DNA of 53,709 bases from positions 1 through 53,709 of the forward strand of contig CAJTKM010000023.1 in NCBI GenBank assembly GCA_910576545.1, in the 5' to 3' direction. The position numbers and the translations under genes were made by a program. The notes under the pieces are model-generated. The model did no database searches. It had not been told where the DNA came from and worked only from the letters and a program-made list of their open reading frames with translations. Every line of letters begins with the position of its first letter. The first letter of the stretch is position 1. This DNA comes from Lachnospiraceae bacterium (lineage in GTDB: Bacteria; Bacillota; Clostridia; Lachnospirales; Anaerotignaceae). Below are positions 35,132 to 44,014 of this stretch, in pieces.

Positions 35132-35402
35132 AATTTATAATTTAATTTAGGTTAAATTACAATTATATAAATATTGTCCTTGTAAGTAACAAAATACTGT
35201 AAATACAGTAAGCGTCAAACCTAAGAGTGGATTGGCGCTTACTAAATACAAGACAAAATAACAAGTTACAATACGAAGAAAGTAACTGTTCAGTTTCTGA
35301 GGCTGAGGACAGTTACTTTCTTGCATTCTTGCCAATCACGTAACCTATTTTATATGCAGCACCGCACAAAATACTTGCAATACCTACAAGGTAAATAACA
35401 AA
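35132..35402. other. Convergent intergenic region with two strong hairpins
   Basis: AGTAAGCGTCAA (35207-35218) pairs with TTGGCGCTTACT (35232-35243), and AAGAAAGTAACTGT (35276-35289) pairs perfectly with 35309-35322. They lie between convergent genes and probably end transcription in both directions. A minus-strand 62-codon ORF overlapping both hairpins is not accepted as a gene. Confidence 0.6.
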
Positions 35403-35840
35403 TTAATTATTTTTTAACATCATAATTGCAATCGCTTGTTTCGCAGATTCAACCGCAATATCGTGAGCTACTGTTTCAACAAAGCCAAGTGTATGATTTC
35501 CAAATTTATTTGCTATTGCCTTTGTCTTTTCCCAAACAGATGGTTCTTTTAATGATTCAATAAAATTGTATCCTGCCATTGTAATATCTTCAATAGTACA
35601 GCGTACTAAATATGGTGCATTTTCTGGAAACTTTGTGGAAATCTTCAAAAAACCGCATTCATCTAATTTAAGCACTGAACGCATTATTTCTTTTTTACTA
35701 AATGAACTCAAATCCGATGAAGCATACATCATGACTAAATTTACACTTTTTGTCTGCCAGTCATTCCCAAATTCTTCATAATCAATATTGTCAACACAGT
35801 ATTTCATAACACATCTTATGCAGTCTAAATTTATATCCAT
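35403..35840 (-). CDS. DUF2513-like phage protein
   Basis: This 145-residue minus-strand gene (MDINLDCIRCVMKYCVDNID start) has the overall layout of DUF2513 proteins: an N-terminal winged-helix-like part with RSVLKLDECGFLKIS, then IEDITMAGYNFIESLKEPSV followed by WEKTKAIANKFG. The family is common in phages and mobile islands and has no known role. It opposes the tail operon, so it is probably an independently expressed accessory gene. An in-frame hydrophobic stretch follows its stop codon. Confidence 0.65.
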   Translation of the reverse strand: MDINLDCIRCVMKYCVDNIDYEEFGNDWQTKSVNLVMMYASSDLSSFSKKEIMRSVLKLDECGFLKISTKFPENAPYLVRCTIEDITMAGYNFIESLKEPSVWEKTKAIANKFGNHTLGFVETVAHDIAVESAKQAIAIMMLKNN

Positions 35841-35878
35841 TGTCTACCTCCATAACGTATAGAAAGGGTTGAGTTTTT

Positions 35879-36136
35879 ATAGAATTTACACTTCCAAATA
35901 CAAAAAAACTTTATCTTGTTGTTGAAATATCCCAGCTTTTGCATCAATATAACTGCACTTATAATGAAGCTGATTTCATATTAAACCTTATTACTGAAGA
36001 AATAAAACAACAGCGGGAAGATTTGGAGTATGATTTCGTATTTGACGATATAAACGAAAGCATTGAGAAAGTCAAAGTATGCAATGCTGATAATCGTATT
36101 ATCCAAAAAATGAACCATTGTCCTCCATATGGTTGA
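35879..36136 (+). CDS. Small protein of unknown function, apparent ATA start
   Basis: The frame opens after TGA 35870-35872; the only start with an upstream AAGGGTTGAG is ATA 35879, reading E-F-T-L-P-N-T-K-K-L-Y-L-V-V-E. The TTG at 35939 lies 20 codons inside an already coding-like frame. From ATA the product is 85 residues, acidic in the middle (EDLEYDFVFDDINESIEK). It ends about 65 nt before the distal tail gene. Function unknown. Confidence 0.45.
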   Translation: MEFTLPNTKKLYLVVEISQLLHQYNCTYNEADFILNLITEEIKQQREDLEYDFVFDDINESIEKVKVCNADNRIIQKMNHCPPYG

Positions 36137-36201
36137 TTATAAATATATCTTATCTTTTTGTCAATTTATATAATCTCTAACAGAAACGAGGTGAACACTA
36201 A

Positions 36202-37308
36202 ATGGCAGTTTCCCCTATCCTGCTGAACACCCTGCCCTTTGATGCAGAAAAAGAACATACTCTACAATTCACATATACAGGGGCGCAGATTTTCGCCCAC
36301 AAAATTGTAATAAAAGATAACAGCACAAACACTGTTGTATACAACAAGAAAACCAGCGCAATGAACACGCTGGCTCGTATCCCACCAAATACTTTGACAA
36401 ATGGCAATACCTATAATATCCAAATCTCAGTATTCGACCACGAGGGTAAAGAAAGCCCTCTCAGCAATCCAGCCATTCTGAAATGCTTAAAGACCCCTAC
36501 TTTTACATTCACAAATATCCATGAAGGTCTAATAGTCAGAAATTCATTCTTAGATGCAGAGTTATCTTATTCCCAAGAAAACGGCGAATTACTGAACGCT
36601 TACAGCGTCACTCTATATGCTGTCAACCAAACCACAGTTGTCTATGACTCTGGTATACGATACTTTAGTGATAACCTTATCGTAAGAGTACCTGAGATGC
36701 TGGATGATACCACATATTATATCCGTGCAACTGGCGAAACCGTAAACGGCATGGAGATGGATACAGGGCTGATTGAAATTGTCTGCGATTATCTGAAACC
36801 AGACATTTTCTTAAAATTCCGTGCAGACAACATTTCAGAAGAAGGCAGCGTCCGCCTTACATCGAACTTTATCCTGATTGAAGGTAAATCTGAGCCAGAG
36901 GAACTTGTCTATATTGACGATGAAAAAGTCAGCTTGCTAAACGGGGAAAAGGTATGGTTTGACGATGGATTTACGGCTGATAACTTCGTGTGTGAAATTA
37001 TTGCAGAACAAATACCTGATTTCACGAAATTTATTACATTCAACATGAAATCCGCAATGGCATATATCACATGGAACTATGGATACTTTGAAGGTTCTGA
37101 GGAAAAACAATATTATGCTGAACTAACGGCATATCAATATGTTGGCAGCGAAAAGCTAAATTATGTTCAAATCAGTAATCGTATCCCTCCCCTTTCAGAT
37201 GGCGAGCAGGTACATTTCTGGATGCGTCATATAAATGGGGCTTTCGACTTAATCATTACAAAACTCAATGGAACAAATACACTTATAGAAGGAGGCGACA
37301 GTGCATGA
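36202..37308 (+). CDS. Tail/baseplate protein with fibronectin-like domains
   Basis: This 368-residue protein (MAVSPILLNTLPFDAEKEHT start) has a GAGGTG site. Two FN3-like beta domains cover about 10-205 (TYNIQISVFDHEGKESPLSN; DDTTYYIRATGETVNGMEMD). A carbohydrate-binding-like C-terminal part follows (KLNYVQISNRIPPLSDGEQV). It begins the distal tail block and overlaps the next gene by ATGA-type spacing. Probably a distal tail or baseplate upper component. Confidence 0.6.
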   Translation: MAVSPILLNTLPFDAEKEHTLQFTYTGAQIFAHKIVIKDNSTNTVVYNKKTSAMNTLARIPPNTLTNGNTYNIQISVFDHEGKESPLSNPAILKCLKTPTFTFTNIHEGLIVRNSFLDAELSYSQENGELLNAYSVTLYAVNQTTVVYDSGIRYFSDNLIVRVPEMLDDTTYYIRATGETVNGMEMDTGLIEIVCDYLKPDIFLKFRADNISEEGSVRLTSNFILIEGKSEPEELVYIDDEKVSLLNGEKVWFDDGFTADNFVCEIIAEQIPDFTKFITFNMKSAMAYITWNYGYFEGSEEKQYYAELTAYQYVGSEKLNYVQISNRIPPLSDGEQVHFWMRHINGAFDLIITKLNGTNTLIEGGDSA

Positions 37309-38204
37309 TGTTCTTAGGGGCTTTTCTTGGCTTCAAAACTTCACTTGATCCAACGCCTGTTGCCGCTGGCACGACAGAATATTTTGAGATTGAAAACGGA
37401 ATCTTTGACGAAGTATACCTTGACAGTGACATACAAAGGGAACACAGCACAGTCATTCCAGACTGGGGATATTCCACAATCCTTGACGCAAAATTCAAAG
37501 GAAATATTCTTGCTGGCAATGTAGATTTTACCCTGTCTTCTATTTCATCTATGCTGTTGAAACGCCGTAAAAAAGGAACTTATAAATGGACTACTATTCA
37601 CCAAATCCCTATCAGCAGTGAAGATGATTTTGATTTTTACTTCAACGATATCAGTGTGGCATCACAAACTACATATGAATATGCCGCCGTTCCTATTATC
37701 AATGGTGTTGAGGGAACTTATCAAATTATTGGTGTCGATGTAGCATTTGACGGTGCATTTATCATTGACCCAACATATGGATATCAAATCATCCTTAACT
37801 TTAAGCGCGAAAATCTAACCCGTGGCATTCCGTCTAATGTTTTAGAGCCTGTCAATTCTTACTATCCTATTGTGAATTATTATTCCAAAAAAAGATATGA
37901 CAGTGTAACACTTTCTGGAACATTTATCGAGCTTGACAGAAATACTTGTAATTTTGATACAATTCATAGCTGGCGTTACAGAAAGATGCTACGTGACTTT
38001 TTGAGCAACCAGCGTTCTAAAATTGTAAAACTCTATGATGGACAGATATGGATGGCATGTGTTGTCGACCCAATCTCAGAAAGTTATAACGGACATCCAG
38101 AAAATGTAATCACCACTATCAATATTGTTGAAATTGGCGATGTTGAAAATAACCGTGACCTCTATTATCATGGCTTTGCAAACTTTTTGGAGGTGCATAT
38201 CTAA
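37305..38204 (+). CDS. Putative distal tail protein
   Basis: This 299-residue, beta-rich protein (MMFLGAFLGFKTSLDPTPVA start) overlaps the previous gene by 4 nt. It includes LDAKFKGNILAGNVDFTLSS and RFMLRDFLSNQ-like sequence (RKMLRDFLSNQRSKIVKLYD), features of distal tail-type proteins that join the tube to the baseplate. Its TAATG links it to the next gene. Confidence 0.58.
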   Translation: MMFLGAFLGFKTSLDPTPVAAGTTEYFEIENGIFDEVYLDSDIQREHSTVIPDWGYSTILDAKFKGNILAGNVDFTLSSISSMLLKRRKKGTYKWTTIHQIPISSEDDFDFYFNDISVASQTTYEYAAVPIINGVEGTYQIIGVDVAFDGAFIIDPTYGYQIILNFKRENLTRGIPSNVLEPVNSYYPIVNYYSKKRYDSVTLSGTFIELDRNTCNFDTIHSWRYRKMLRDFLSNQRSKIVKLYDGQIWMACVVDPISESYNGHPENVITTINIVEIGDVENNRDLYYHGFANFLEVHI

Positions 38205-39748
38205 TGCCCTACTACCCTACCCAAAAAGATATACAGGCACTTGGTTTTAGCGAAAAAATAATTCTGGTAAGAATCGTACTATTAAATAATCAGCTTCAAA
38301 GCGTTTATGAATTAAAGTACGAATACATTTCTGGTGATATGACAACCGACACTGACTCTGATATACGAAACACATTCAGTATGACACTTGCAGCTTGCGA
38401 TGAAAGCGTTGGAATTGCAGAGAATAAAAAATTATGGATAGATAAATTTATAAAAGTATTTATCGGCATAAAAGTGCCTTGCTGGGAAGAAACATTATGG
38501 TATGATAAAGGCATTTTTGTTATGACAGATTATTCTTATGATGCAATAAATCGTACCCTGCACATTAACTGTTCTGATTTGGTATGTGCCTTAAATGGTG
38601 ATGTTGGCGGCAGCCTGGAAGGCTTGGAAACCATTATTTATGAAGCAGATAAGCATACAATTCGTTATGCCATTATTGAAACGCTCACAGACCTTACCCC
38701 TTTTCGAAAATATTATATAGAGGATATGTCAAAACTTATCCCATTTGATTTGGAATTTGGGGCAACTGATACTGTCTGGACGATCCTGACAAAGTTACGT
38801 GATTTGTATCCTGGCTATGAAATGTTCTTTGATACAGATGGTACATTTATCTGTTGCAAAGTTTCTACTCTGGAAAGTGACCCTGTATTGCTGGATGACA
38901 GCATCTTACAACCACTTTATTTATCGGAAACAGATAATGGTGACTTAAAAGACATTCGGAATGTTTCAAAGGTATGGGGAAAATGCTTGGATACAGACTA
39001 TTTTACAGACACTTGCACCTATGATGCATCTTCAAATACTTATAGCGCACATTTCACAGGTATAGCAGTCAATGAAGATGGCAGTTTACCAACCAGCACA
39101 AAATTTGCAGTAAAAATACCAACAACAAATACAGATGCAGGAACAAAGCTTGCAATCTATAACAAAACCAACGCTACAGCCTCGGAAACCCTTGTGTCTA
39201 CATTGCCAATTACTGACAGCTTAGAACAGGAAATTAAAAAAGGTTTTTTCCTTTCATCACGCTCTTTCGTATTCCGTTACCGTAGAAAAAGTATGTATGT
39301 AATGGGGCAATGGCAGATTTTTGCAGTAAATAAGCTGCGGAACACTGCTCCTACTACTGCACAACATAATGCAGATAAAGCAAAACATGGATGCGATGAT
39401 ATTACTTACACAATTATATCCGACTCCCCATTTGCAATTGAACGGATTGGAGAGCGGCTTAAGACGTTTGAGGGCGGAGAATATGACGACATACAGGCAA
39501 TAGACGACTGCATTACCCGCGCAGAGTATGAAACATGGCTGGCGGCAAAAATCGGCTACACCATTACGCTGGAAATGGTATACATCCCATGGCTTCAGGG
39601 AAACGAAAAAATCCGGTTCACTCTGGCGGCAACTGGCGAAACAAAAGACTGGGTTGTTACCAGCATCAGCACATCGTTAAGCGAAGGAACTATGACCCTG
39701 ACATTAACGGAGTTCATGCCATTATATAACTTTGAAGTTGTTGAATAA
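38204..39748 (+). CDS. Tail-associated protein (DUF5048-like)
   Basis: This 514-residue protein starts in a TAATG overlap. The N-terminal TDTDSDIRNTFSMTLAACDE and the segment LWYDKGIFVMTDYSYDAINR fit the DUF5048-type baseplate hub/tail-associated family. No peptidoglycan hydrolase motif is visible. The C-terminal part (YTITLEMVYIPWLQGNEKIR) resembles gp27/gp44-like hub domains. It probably forms the tail tip onto which fibres dock. Confidence 0.65.
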   Translation: MPYYPTQKDIQALGFSEKIILVRIVLLNNQLQSVYELKYEYISGDMTTDTDSDIRNTFSMTLAACDESVGIAENKKLWIDKFIKVFIGIKVPCWEETLWYDKGIFVMTDYSYDAINRTLHINCSDLVCALNGDVGGSLEGLETIIYEADKHTIRYAIIETLTDLTPFRKYYIEDMSKLIPFDLEFGATDTVWTILTKLRDLYPGYEMFFDTDGTFICCKVSTLESDPVLLDDSILQPLYLSETDNGDLKDIRNVSKVWGKCLDTDYFTDTCTYDASSNTYSAHFTGIAVNEDGSLPTSTKFAVKIPTTNTDAGTKLAIYNKTNATASETLVSTLPITDSLEQEIKKGFFLSSRSFVFRYRRKSMYVMGQWQIFAVNKLRNTAPTTAQHNADKAKHGCDDITYTIISDSPFAIERIGERLKTFEGGEYDDIQAIDDCITRAEYETWLAAKIGYTITLEMVYIPWLQGNEKIRFTLAATGETKDWVVTSISTSLSEGTMTLTLTEFMPLYNFEVVE

Positions 39749-39766
39749 GAAAAGAGGTGAAAATAA

Positions 39767-40897
39767 ATGAGTGAAACATATCTGGATCTGACACACAGTA
39801 ATTTTCCAGAGCAAATGGATAAAATGTACGGCTGGCGAGACCCCTCCGCAAGCGAAGTGCCGCTGATTGCACAATATCAGTCCCTAATCGCGTCTGGGCA
39901 GGTTGTGACTGCTGTTGAGTACCTGAACAGCCACCCTTCCTTAATGGACGTTATCATAAACGCCGACAAGCTGCTCCGCTTACAGCATGGACTGACTGCC
40001 GTACAGCGGTATTTTTACGATAATGTTCTGGATAAGATATACCGCCTTGGAAACATGAAAGGCGATTGGAACAGTCAAATGTCATCCGAAGCAGGCGGGC
40101 AGAACCGTTTGAATAAATTTGACGTAGTACGCTATCCCGTTGACGGCGTAAAACAGTATTTCCTCGTCATCGGTGAAGAAGTCCCTGCTGGTACACTGCC
40201 TACTGACGAAACTGTATATTTGCAGCTTTCCATGAAGGGCGACAAAGGCGATGCCGGTATTGACGGTGTTGACGGCGCACCTGGGCTTGGCATGTCGCCA
40301 CAAGGCGCATGGGTAAATAACAAGCAGTATCATCAATATGACATCGTTTCCCATGATGGATATCTCTGGTATGCCACGGAAGATAATGCATTGACGGAGC
40401 CGTCCGATGACAATGCTGTGTGGCAGCGTGTACAGATTTCCATGCAGGTTACAACCAGCACAGAAAGGCCCGTAAATTTAGATGATGGTGGTCTGTGGCT
40501 GCACATGCAGGAAGATGGCCACGTTATACTGAAAACAAAAAACGAGAATGGCGAATACCGCACTGTTTATCCAGAAATACAGGCCGCATATGTTTTAGAT
40601 GCCGCTGGAGAAAATTTGCAGCGGAAAATATACCGCCATTATTTTGAACGAGATGATGTAACCTCGCACTACAAAGAAAATGACAATATTTACACAGGCG
40701 AAGCGAAGCTGATCAGCAATCCCGCTGTTACTGTTGCTAAGTCTGTAATGACGGATACTTCTGATACAGACGGAAGGTATACGGAAGAATTTACCGTTTA
40801 TGATGAAACTGGCGTTTATATTGTATACAAAACAAAACGTGTTTTTACAGAAAATGAAGATGGAAGCTATGACTGCACGCCAGAAGTGATTGTGTAA
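39767..40897 (+). CDS. Tail fibre/baseplate upper protein with collagen-like and carbohydrate-binding segments
   Basis: This 376-residue protein begins MSETYLDLTHSNFPEQMDKM. A short collagen-like GDKGDAGIDGVDGAPGLG trimerisation stretch lies at about 165-182, followed by a CBM5/12-like module (WVNNKQYHQYDIVSHDGYLW then YATEDNALTEPSDDNAVW). The C-terminus is beta-rich. It probably links the hub to receptor-binding proteins and is the first fibre gene. Confidence 0.68.
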   Translation: MSETYLDLTHSNFPEQMDKMYGWRDPSASEVPLIAQYQSLIASGQVVTAVEYLNSHPSLMDVIINADKLLRLQHGLTAVQRYFYDNVLDKIYRLGNMKGDWNSQMSSEAGGQNRLNKFDVVRYPVDGVKQYFLVIGEEVPAGTLPTDETVYLQLSMKGDKGDAGIDGVDGAPGLGMSPQGAWVNNKQYHQYDIVSHDGYLWYATEDNALTEPSDDNAVWQRVQISMQVTTSTERPVNLDDGGLWLHMQEDGHVILKTKNENGEYRTVYPEIQAAYVLDAAGENLQRKIYRHYFERDDVTSHYKENDNIYTGEAKLISNPAVTVAKSVMTDTSDTDGRYTEEFTVYDETGVYIVYKTKRVFTENEDGSYDCTPEVIV

Positions 40898-40926
40898 AGA
40901 ACACAGAGAGGAGCTGAAAGAGTATA

Positions 40927-41052
40927 ATGACAATGTTAGTAGAAAGTTTGAGAAGGCTTTATTCCAAAGGCGAAATTACGCTGGAACGTTTGGAAAGCAT
41001 GATTGGCAAGTCAATTACGAACGAAGATTTTAGATATATCACGAAAGAATAA
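40927..41052 (+). CDS. XkdX-like small tail protein, copy 1
   Basis: This 41-residue protein reads MTMLVESLRRLYSKGEITLE, then RLESMIGKSITNEDFRYITK. It matches the short XkdX-type pattern of a helix, a G-x-I-T turn and an ITxEDxxxIT end that accompanies fibre genes in Firmicute phages. A second copy lies at 46012. Confidence 0.65.
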   Translation: MTMLVESLRRLYSKGEITLERLESMIGKSITNEDFRYITKE

Positions 41053-41094
41053 TTGCCCGATTGAAAGGGTTTTTTATATGCTAAGGAGGAAAAT

Positions 41095-41202
41095 ATGACT
41101 TATATTTTAGGTAGAAAAATTACCCCCCCCCCCCCTAAAACATATCTGATTACTATGAATTTGGCGGTATCTCGATTGGAGGTGCTGCGGTATGAATGGT
41201 GA
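41095..41202 (+). CDS. Cassette A leader ORF with poly-C tract, in phase
   Basis: A 35-codon ORF after AAGGAGG reads MTYILGRKITPPPPKTYLIT, with the prolines encoded by 13 consecutive C. At this tract length it ends with TGA 41200-41202, overlapping the fibre start ATG 41192. Other lengths would stop at TAA 41136 or TGA 41156. Related leaders precede two further fibre genes. It may be a coupling leader, not a functional protein. Confidence 0.6.
   Translation: MTYILGRKITPPPPKTYLITMNLAVSRLEVLRYEW
41123..41135 (+). repeat. Homopolymeric C tract (13)
   Basis: Thirteen C lie inside the leader of cassette A. Runs this long slip readily during replication, changing the leader frame. Confidence 0.9.
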
Positions 41203-41983
41203 TTTTGATTTATATGTTTTGAATGGGAAAATAAAAGAACTGAGGAAAAGCAACGAGCGGCAGGAAAATGGACTCGGACAGATAGAAGAAAATATTTCTA
41301 TGATTGGTGAAAAAATGGAAAACTTATCTGTTGACGTTGATTTGAGCAGCTTAAACAGTACGATTGGGACTGGCTCATTTGCTTCATTAGATAAAATCAT
41401 TAAAGATGGAACTTCAAGTGTCTCTGCCCTTATCTCTGCTTTGAATGGCAAAATAAGTACAGTTTCTGGAGGTGTAAGAAAGTTTACCGCCGATGGAACA
41501 TTTACCGTTCCGGCGAATGTAACTAAGATTTGGATTACCGCTTGCGCAGGCGGAGGATACGGAGAACGATATAAAGGCGGCGATGGCGGAGATTGGCTGT
41601 TCCGTGAGCCATACTCTGTAACTCCGGGGCAAAAACTTACTATTACGGTTGGAAAAGGTGGAATTAGGGTAGGAGATATAGGAGGTTCCACCGTAATTTC
41701 CCCTTTGGTAACGCTTACTTGTCCGGGACAAAGAGGGGGTATTGGTGGAGATAGTAATGCATATGAATCGCCTTTTGGTATAAATGGAACTGATGGATAT
41801 GCTGGTGGAGGTCATGGCACAACTATCAAATCAGGAGAAGGTTTTTTGGCTAATCGCTATGGCGGCGGAGGAAGTTTAGGGAGAGGAGGAGGATATAAAG
41901 GTGGGACAAATATTGATCCTGGATATGGTGGCGGTGGCAGCAGCGGAAATGGCAGCGATGGCGTTGTCATTATCGAATGGTAA
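41192..41983 (+). CDS. Cassette A glycine-rich receptor-binding protein
   Basis: This 263-residue protein begins MNGDFDLYVLNGKIKELRKS. The N-terminal helix and coiled coil (about 1-90) probably trimerise and dock. From about 92 it is a glycine-rich adhesin domain (GGVRKFTADGTFTVPANVTK, then ACAGGGYGERYKGGDGGDW and repeated GGGG islands), the design used by phage tip adhesins that display loops on a polyglycine core. It has GGAGGTG and also overlaps the poly-C leader. A chaperone gene follows. Confidence 0.78.
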   Translation: MNGDFDLYVLNGKIKELRKSNERQENGLGQIEENISMIGEKMENLSVDVDLSSLNSTIGTGSFASLDKIIKDGTSSVSALISALNGKISTVSGGVRKFTADGTFTVPANVTKIWITACAGGGYGERYKGGDGGDWLFREPYSVTPGQKLTITVGKGGIRVGDIGGSTVISPLVTLTCPGQRGGIGGDSNAYESPFGINGTDGYAGGGHGTTIKSGEGFLANRYGGGGSLGRGGGYKGGTNIDPGYGGGGSSGNGSDGVVIIEW

Positions 41984-41995
41984 GGAGGTGAACGC

Positions 41996-42337
41996 ATGAC
42001 GTATGCAATGATTTTACAGAATAAAGTAATCGATGTACTGCCGAATCAGGAAACCGAACCATGGTGGCCGCCAGACCCAGCAGGGAATCCGGTTACGGCG
42101 GTGCTTTGCGATGATACGGTCAAGAAAGGAATGGAATATGAACCAGAAACAGGTGAGTTTTCCGAATACATACCGCCAGAACCAGAACCAGAGCCAATCC
42201 CAGAACCGACACAGCTTGACCGCATCGAAGCAGCAATCAGTCAATCAAATACATACCTTTCTCAAACTTACTCCGAAATTGAAAATAGAATTATCGACAA
42301 CTACACAATGTCTTTGGTCGAAAACAATATCATCTAA
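41996..42337 (+). CDS. Cassette A tail-fibre chaperone-like protein
   Basis: This 113-residue protein (MTYAMILQNKVIDVLPNQET start) follows the fibre gene with GGAGGTG. A proline/glutamate linker (EPEPEPIPEPTQLDRIEAAI) separates an N-terminal fold from a C-terminal helix. The same PEPTQLDRIEAAI linker occurs in the 47364 gene. Such proteins often assist or are incorporated with their fibre. Confidence 0.6.
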   Translation: MTYAMILQNKVIDVLPNQETEPWWPPDPAGNPVTAVLCDDTVKKGMEYEPETGEFSEYIPPEPEPEPIPEPTQLDRIEAAISQSNTYLSQTYSEIENRIIDNYTMSLVENNII

Positions 42338-42379
42338 AAAATCACCATTCATACAAACAACTTTAAGGAGGAAATTTGT

Positions 42380-42691
42380 ATGAATACAGTTTATGACTTT
42401 GCTCAACAGCGCAAAGCAGAAAAAGAACGATTAAAAAAATTCGATATTACATTATCCGCAGATCATTGGTCTGATACCCTCCCCTACTCTCAGACTGTAC
42501 AGGTTCAAGGGGTTACTGGAACAAATATCGTTTTTATAGCCCCTGAACCTGTACAGGAAAATATTGAAGGAGTTGGTGATTGCAAAATCATAGCAACTGA
42601 ACAAACTACGAATGCAATCACCTTCACAGCATTTGACGCAAAGCCTGATATTAACATTAACTTTCATGTTTTAGTTGGGGGTGAGGGTTAA
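42380..42691 (+). CDS. Small tail fibre-associated protein
   Basis: This 103-residue protein (MNTVYDFAQQRKAEKERLKK start) has an AAGGAGG site. The beta-rich core VQVQGVTGTNIVFIAPEPVQ is followed by CKIIATEQTTNAITFTAFDA, typical of small proteins next to Firmicute phage fibre genes. TAATG couples it to the next gene. Confidence 0.6.
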   Translation: MNTVYDFAQQRKAEKERLKKFDITLSADHWSDTLPYSQTVQVQGVTGTNIVFIAPEPVQENIEGVGDCKIIATEQTTNAITFTAFDAKPDININFHVLVGGEG

Positions 42692-43929
42692 TGCCAATTA
42701 TCAATGAAACCATTATCAGCGGTGTAAATGCCAAAAATGCTACCGCTACCAGCAAGGATATTCTGCAAGGTAAAACTGCTGTTGCAGGAAAAGAATTGAT
42801 TACAGGTTCTATGCCAGACAAAACTGGTCAAACGGTTAATGGCACATTCTATTCTGGCACTACTGGCTATATCACAGGCAAAATTGCTCAAGAGGGACAT
42901 TATGCTACGAATAGTAAATTAAAGATACCTGTATCTAATTTAACTGCCGGGAATATTAAAAAAGGTATTAATATAGGCGGAGTTGTAGGCACTCTTGAAC
43001 CTATTCCATCAAATTTGTCTTTGTTTGCCGAATATTTTTCTCCTGCTAATAACGATTCTGAAATTGTAAATTTTAGTAATGGCAGTTTAGCCATACCCAA
43101 TACATATTCGGATCGTGGCGGTGTATGTTTAGTCAATGGCATCACTACAACTGTTAAATCTTTGGTAAATGGCTCTAACGTTAGACAGTTAGTAGGCGGA
43201 GGAACTAAAGCTATGATCAGAGGGAACTATGGAGCTTTTATATCTACTGACTCTGGTTCTATCTGGAAATCCCCCGTTGGCGTTAATATAACTTCTAGTA
43301 CAAGTGCGGCATTTATAAGGTTCAATGGCTCTAAATTTTATGTATGTATAGGTCTGAATTACACAACCCCACACTATGTTTCAAATACTGCCTGTACTTC
43401 TTTTTCTGTTGTTTCTATTCCATCAAATGATTATGAAGTTGGAAGTAGCACTGATGGTATTTGGTATGCTTATAATCATTCACTGGGCGGCATTTATTCC
43501 TCCAGTGATTTAATAAATTGGACAAAAAAATATACTCTCACAAGCAATGTAACAAATTTTATTAGTCTTTACAAACTAGGTTCTATTGTGTGTGCAACTT
43601 TTAATGGGCGCAGTCGTTCAGGTAGCAATAATACTTCTGCCACATATATCTCTTATGATAACGGACTGACATTTAGTGATAGTTTAAGTATCGGTATATC
43701 CTCGTCATATACTCATCATAACCATATATTTACCCATAAAAATAATATATTTGTATATAGTTTTCATTCTTCTAAATTACCTCAGACAGTCTACAAAGTT
43801 GCCAATGGCACAAAAACCATTATTAACTTACCAACAGTAAACTCAAAATACCCGAACATTATAGGTTCTAATGGAACATCATTAATTTTAGCTTATAATA
43901 ATGGCGTTATTAGAACAATGTCAGTATAA
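42691..43929 (+). CDS. Tail fibre with sialidase-like (BNR) beta-propeller
   Basis: This 412-residue protein begins MPIINETIISGVNAKNATAT. The first 110 residues contain the tail-fibre pattern DILQGKTAVAGKELITGSMP and NIKKGINIGGVVGTLEP. From about 150 on, short repeats in the style of S-x-D-x-G-x-x-W occur (ISTDSGSIWKSPVG, GSSTDGIWYAY, ISYDNGLTFSDSLS), fitting a BNR-like propeller that could bind host sugars. No catalytic sialidase residues can be assigned. Confidence 0.68.
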   Translation: MPIINETIISGVNAKNATATSKDILQGKTAVAGKELITGSMPDKTGQTVNGTFYSGTTGYITGKIAQEGHYATNSKLKIPVSNLTAGNIKKGINIGGVVGTLEPIPSNLSLFAEYFSPANNDSEIVNFSNGSLAIPNTYSDRGGVCLVNGITTTVKSLVNGSNVRQLVGGGTKAMIRGNYGAFISTDSGSIWKSPVGVNITSSTSAAFIRFNGSKFYVCIGLNYTTPHYVSNTACTSFSVVSIPSNDYEVGSSTDGIWYAYNHSLGGIYSSSDLINWTKKYTLTSNVTNFISLYKLGSIVCATFNGRSRSGSNNTSATYISYDNGLTFSDSLSIGISSSYTHHNHIFTHKNNIFVYSFHSSKLPQTVYKVANGTKTIINLPTVNSKYPNIIGSNGTSLILAYNNGVIRTMSV

Positions 43930-44014
43930 GATACTGATACTATTTTCTTTATAGTAGTATTTTACTTATACAATAATACGATAAAATCATACAAAACAGT
44001 GAGGTGAACAACAA

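Noticed and set aside
35147-35335. 62-codon minus-strand ORF with hydrophobic segment
   Set aside because: It runs through both strong hairpins, has no ribosome site and is better explained as terminator structure.
41107-41691. 194-codon proline-rich ORF on the minus strand
   Set aside because: It is the complement of the glycine-rich adhesin domain and the C tract.
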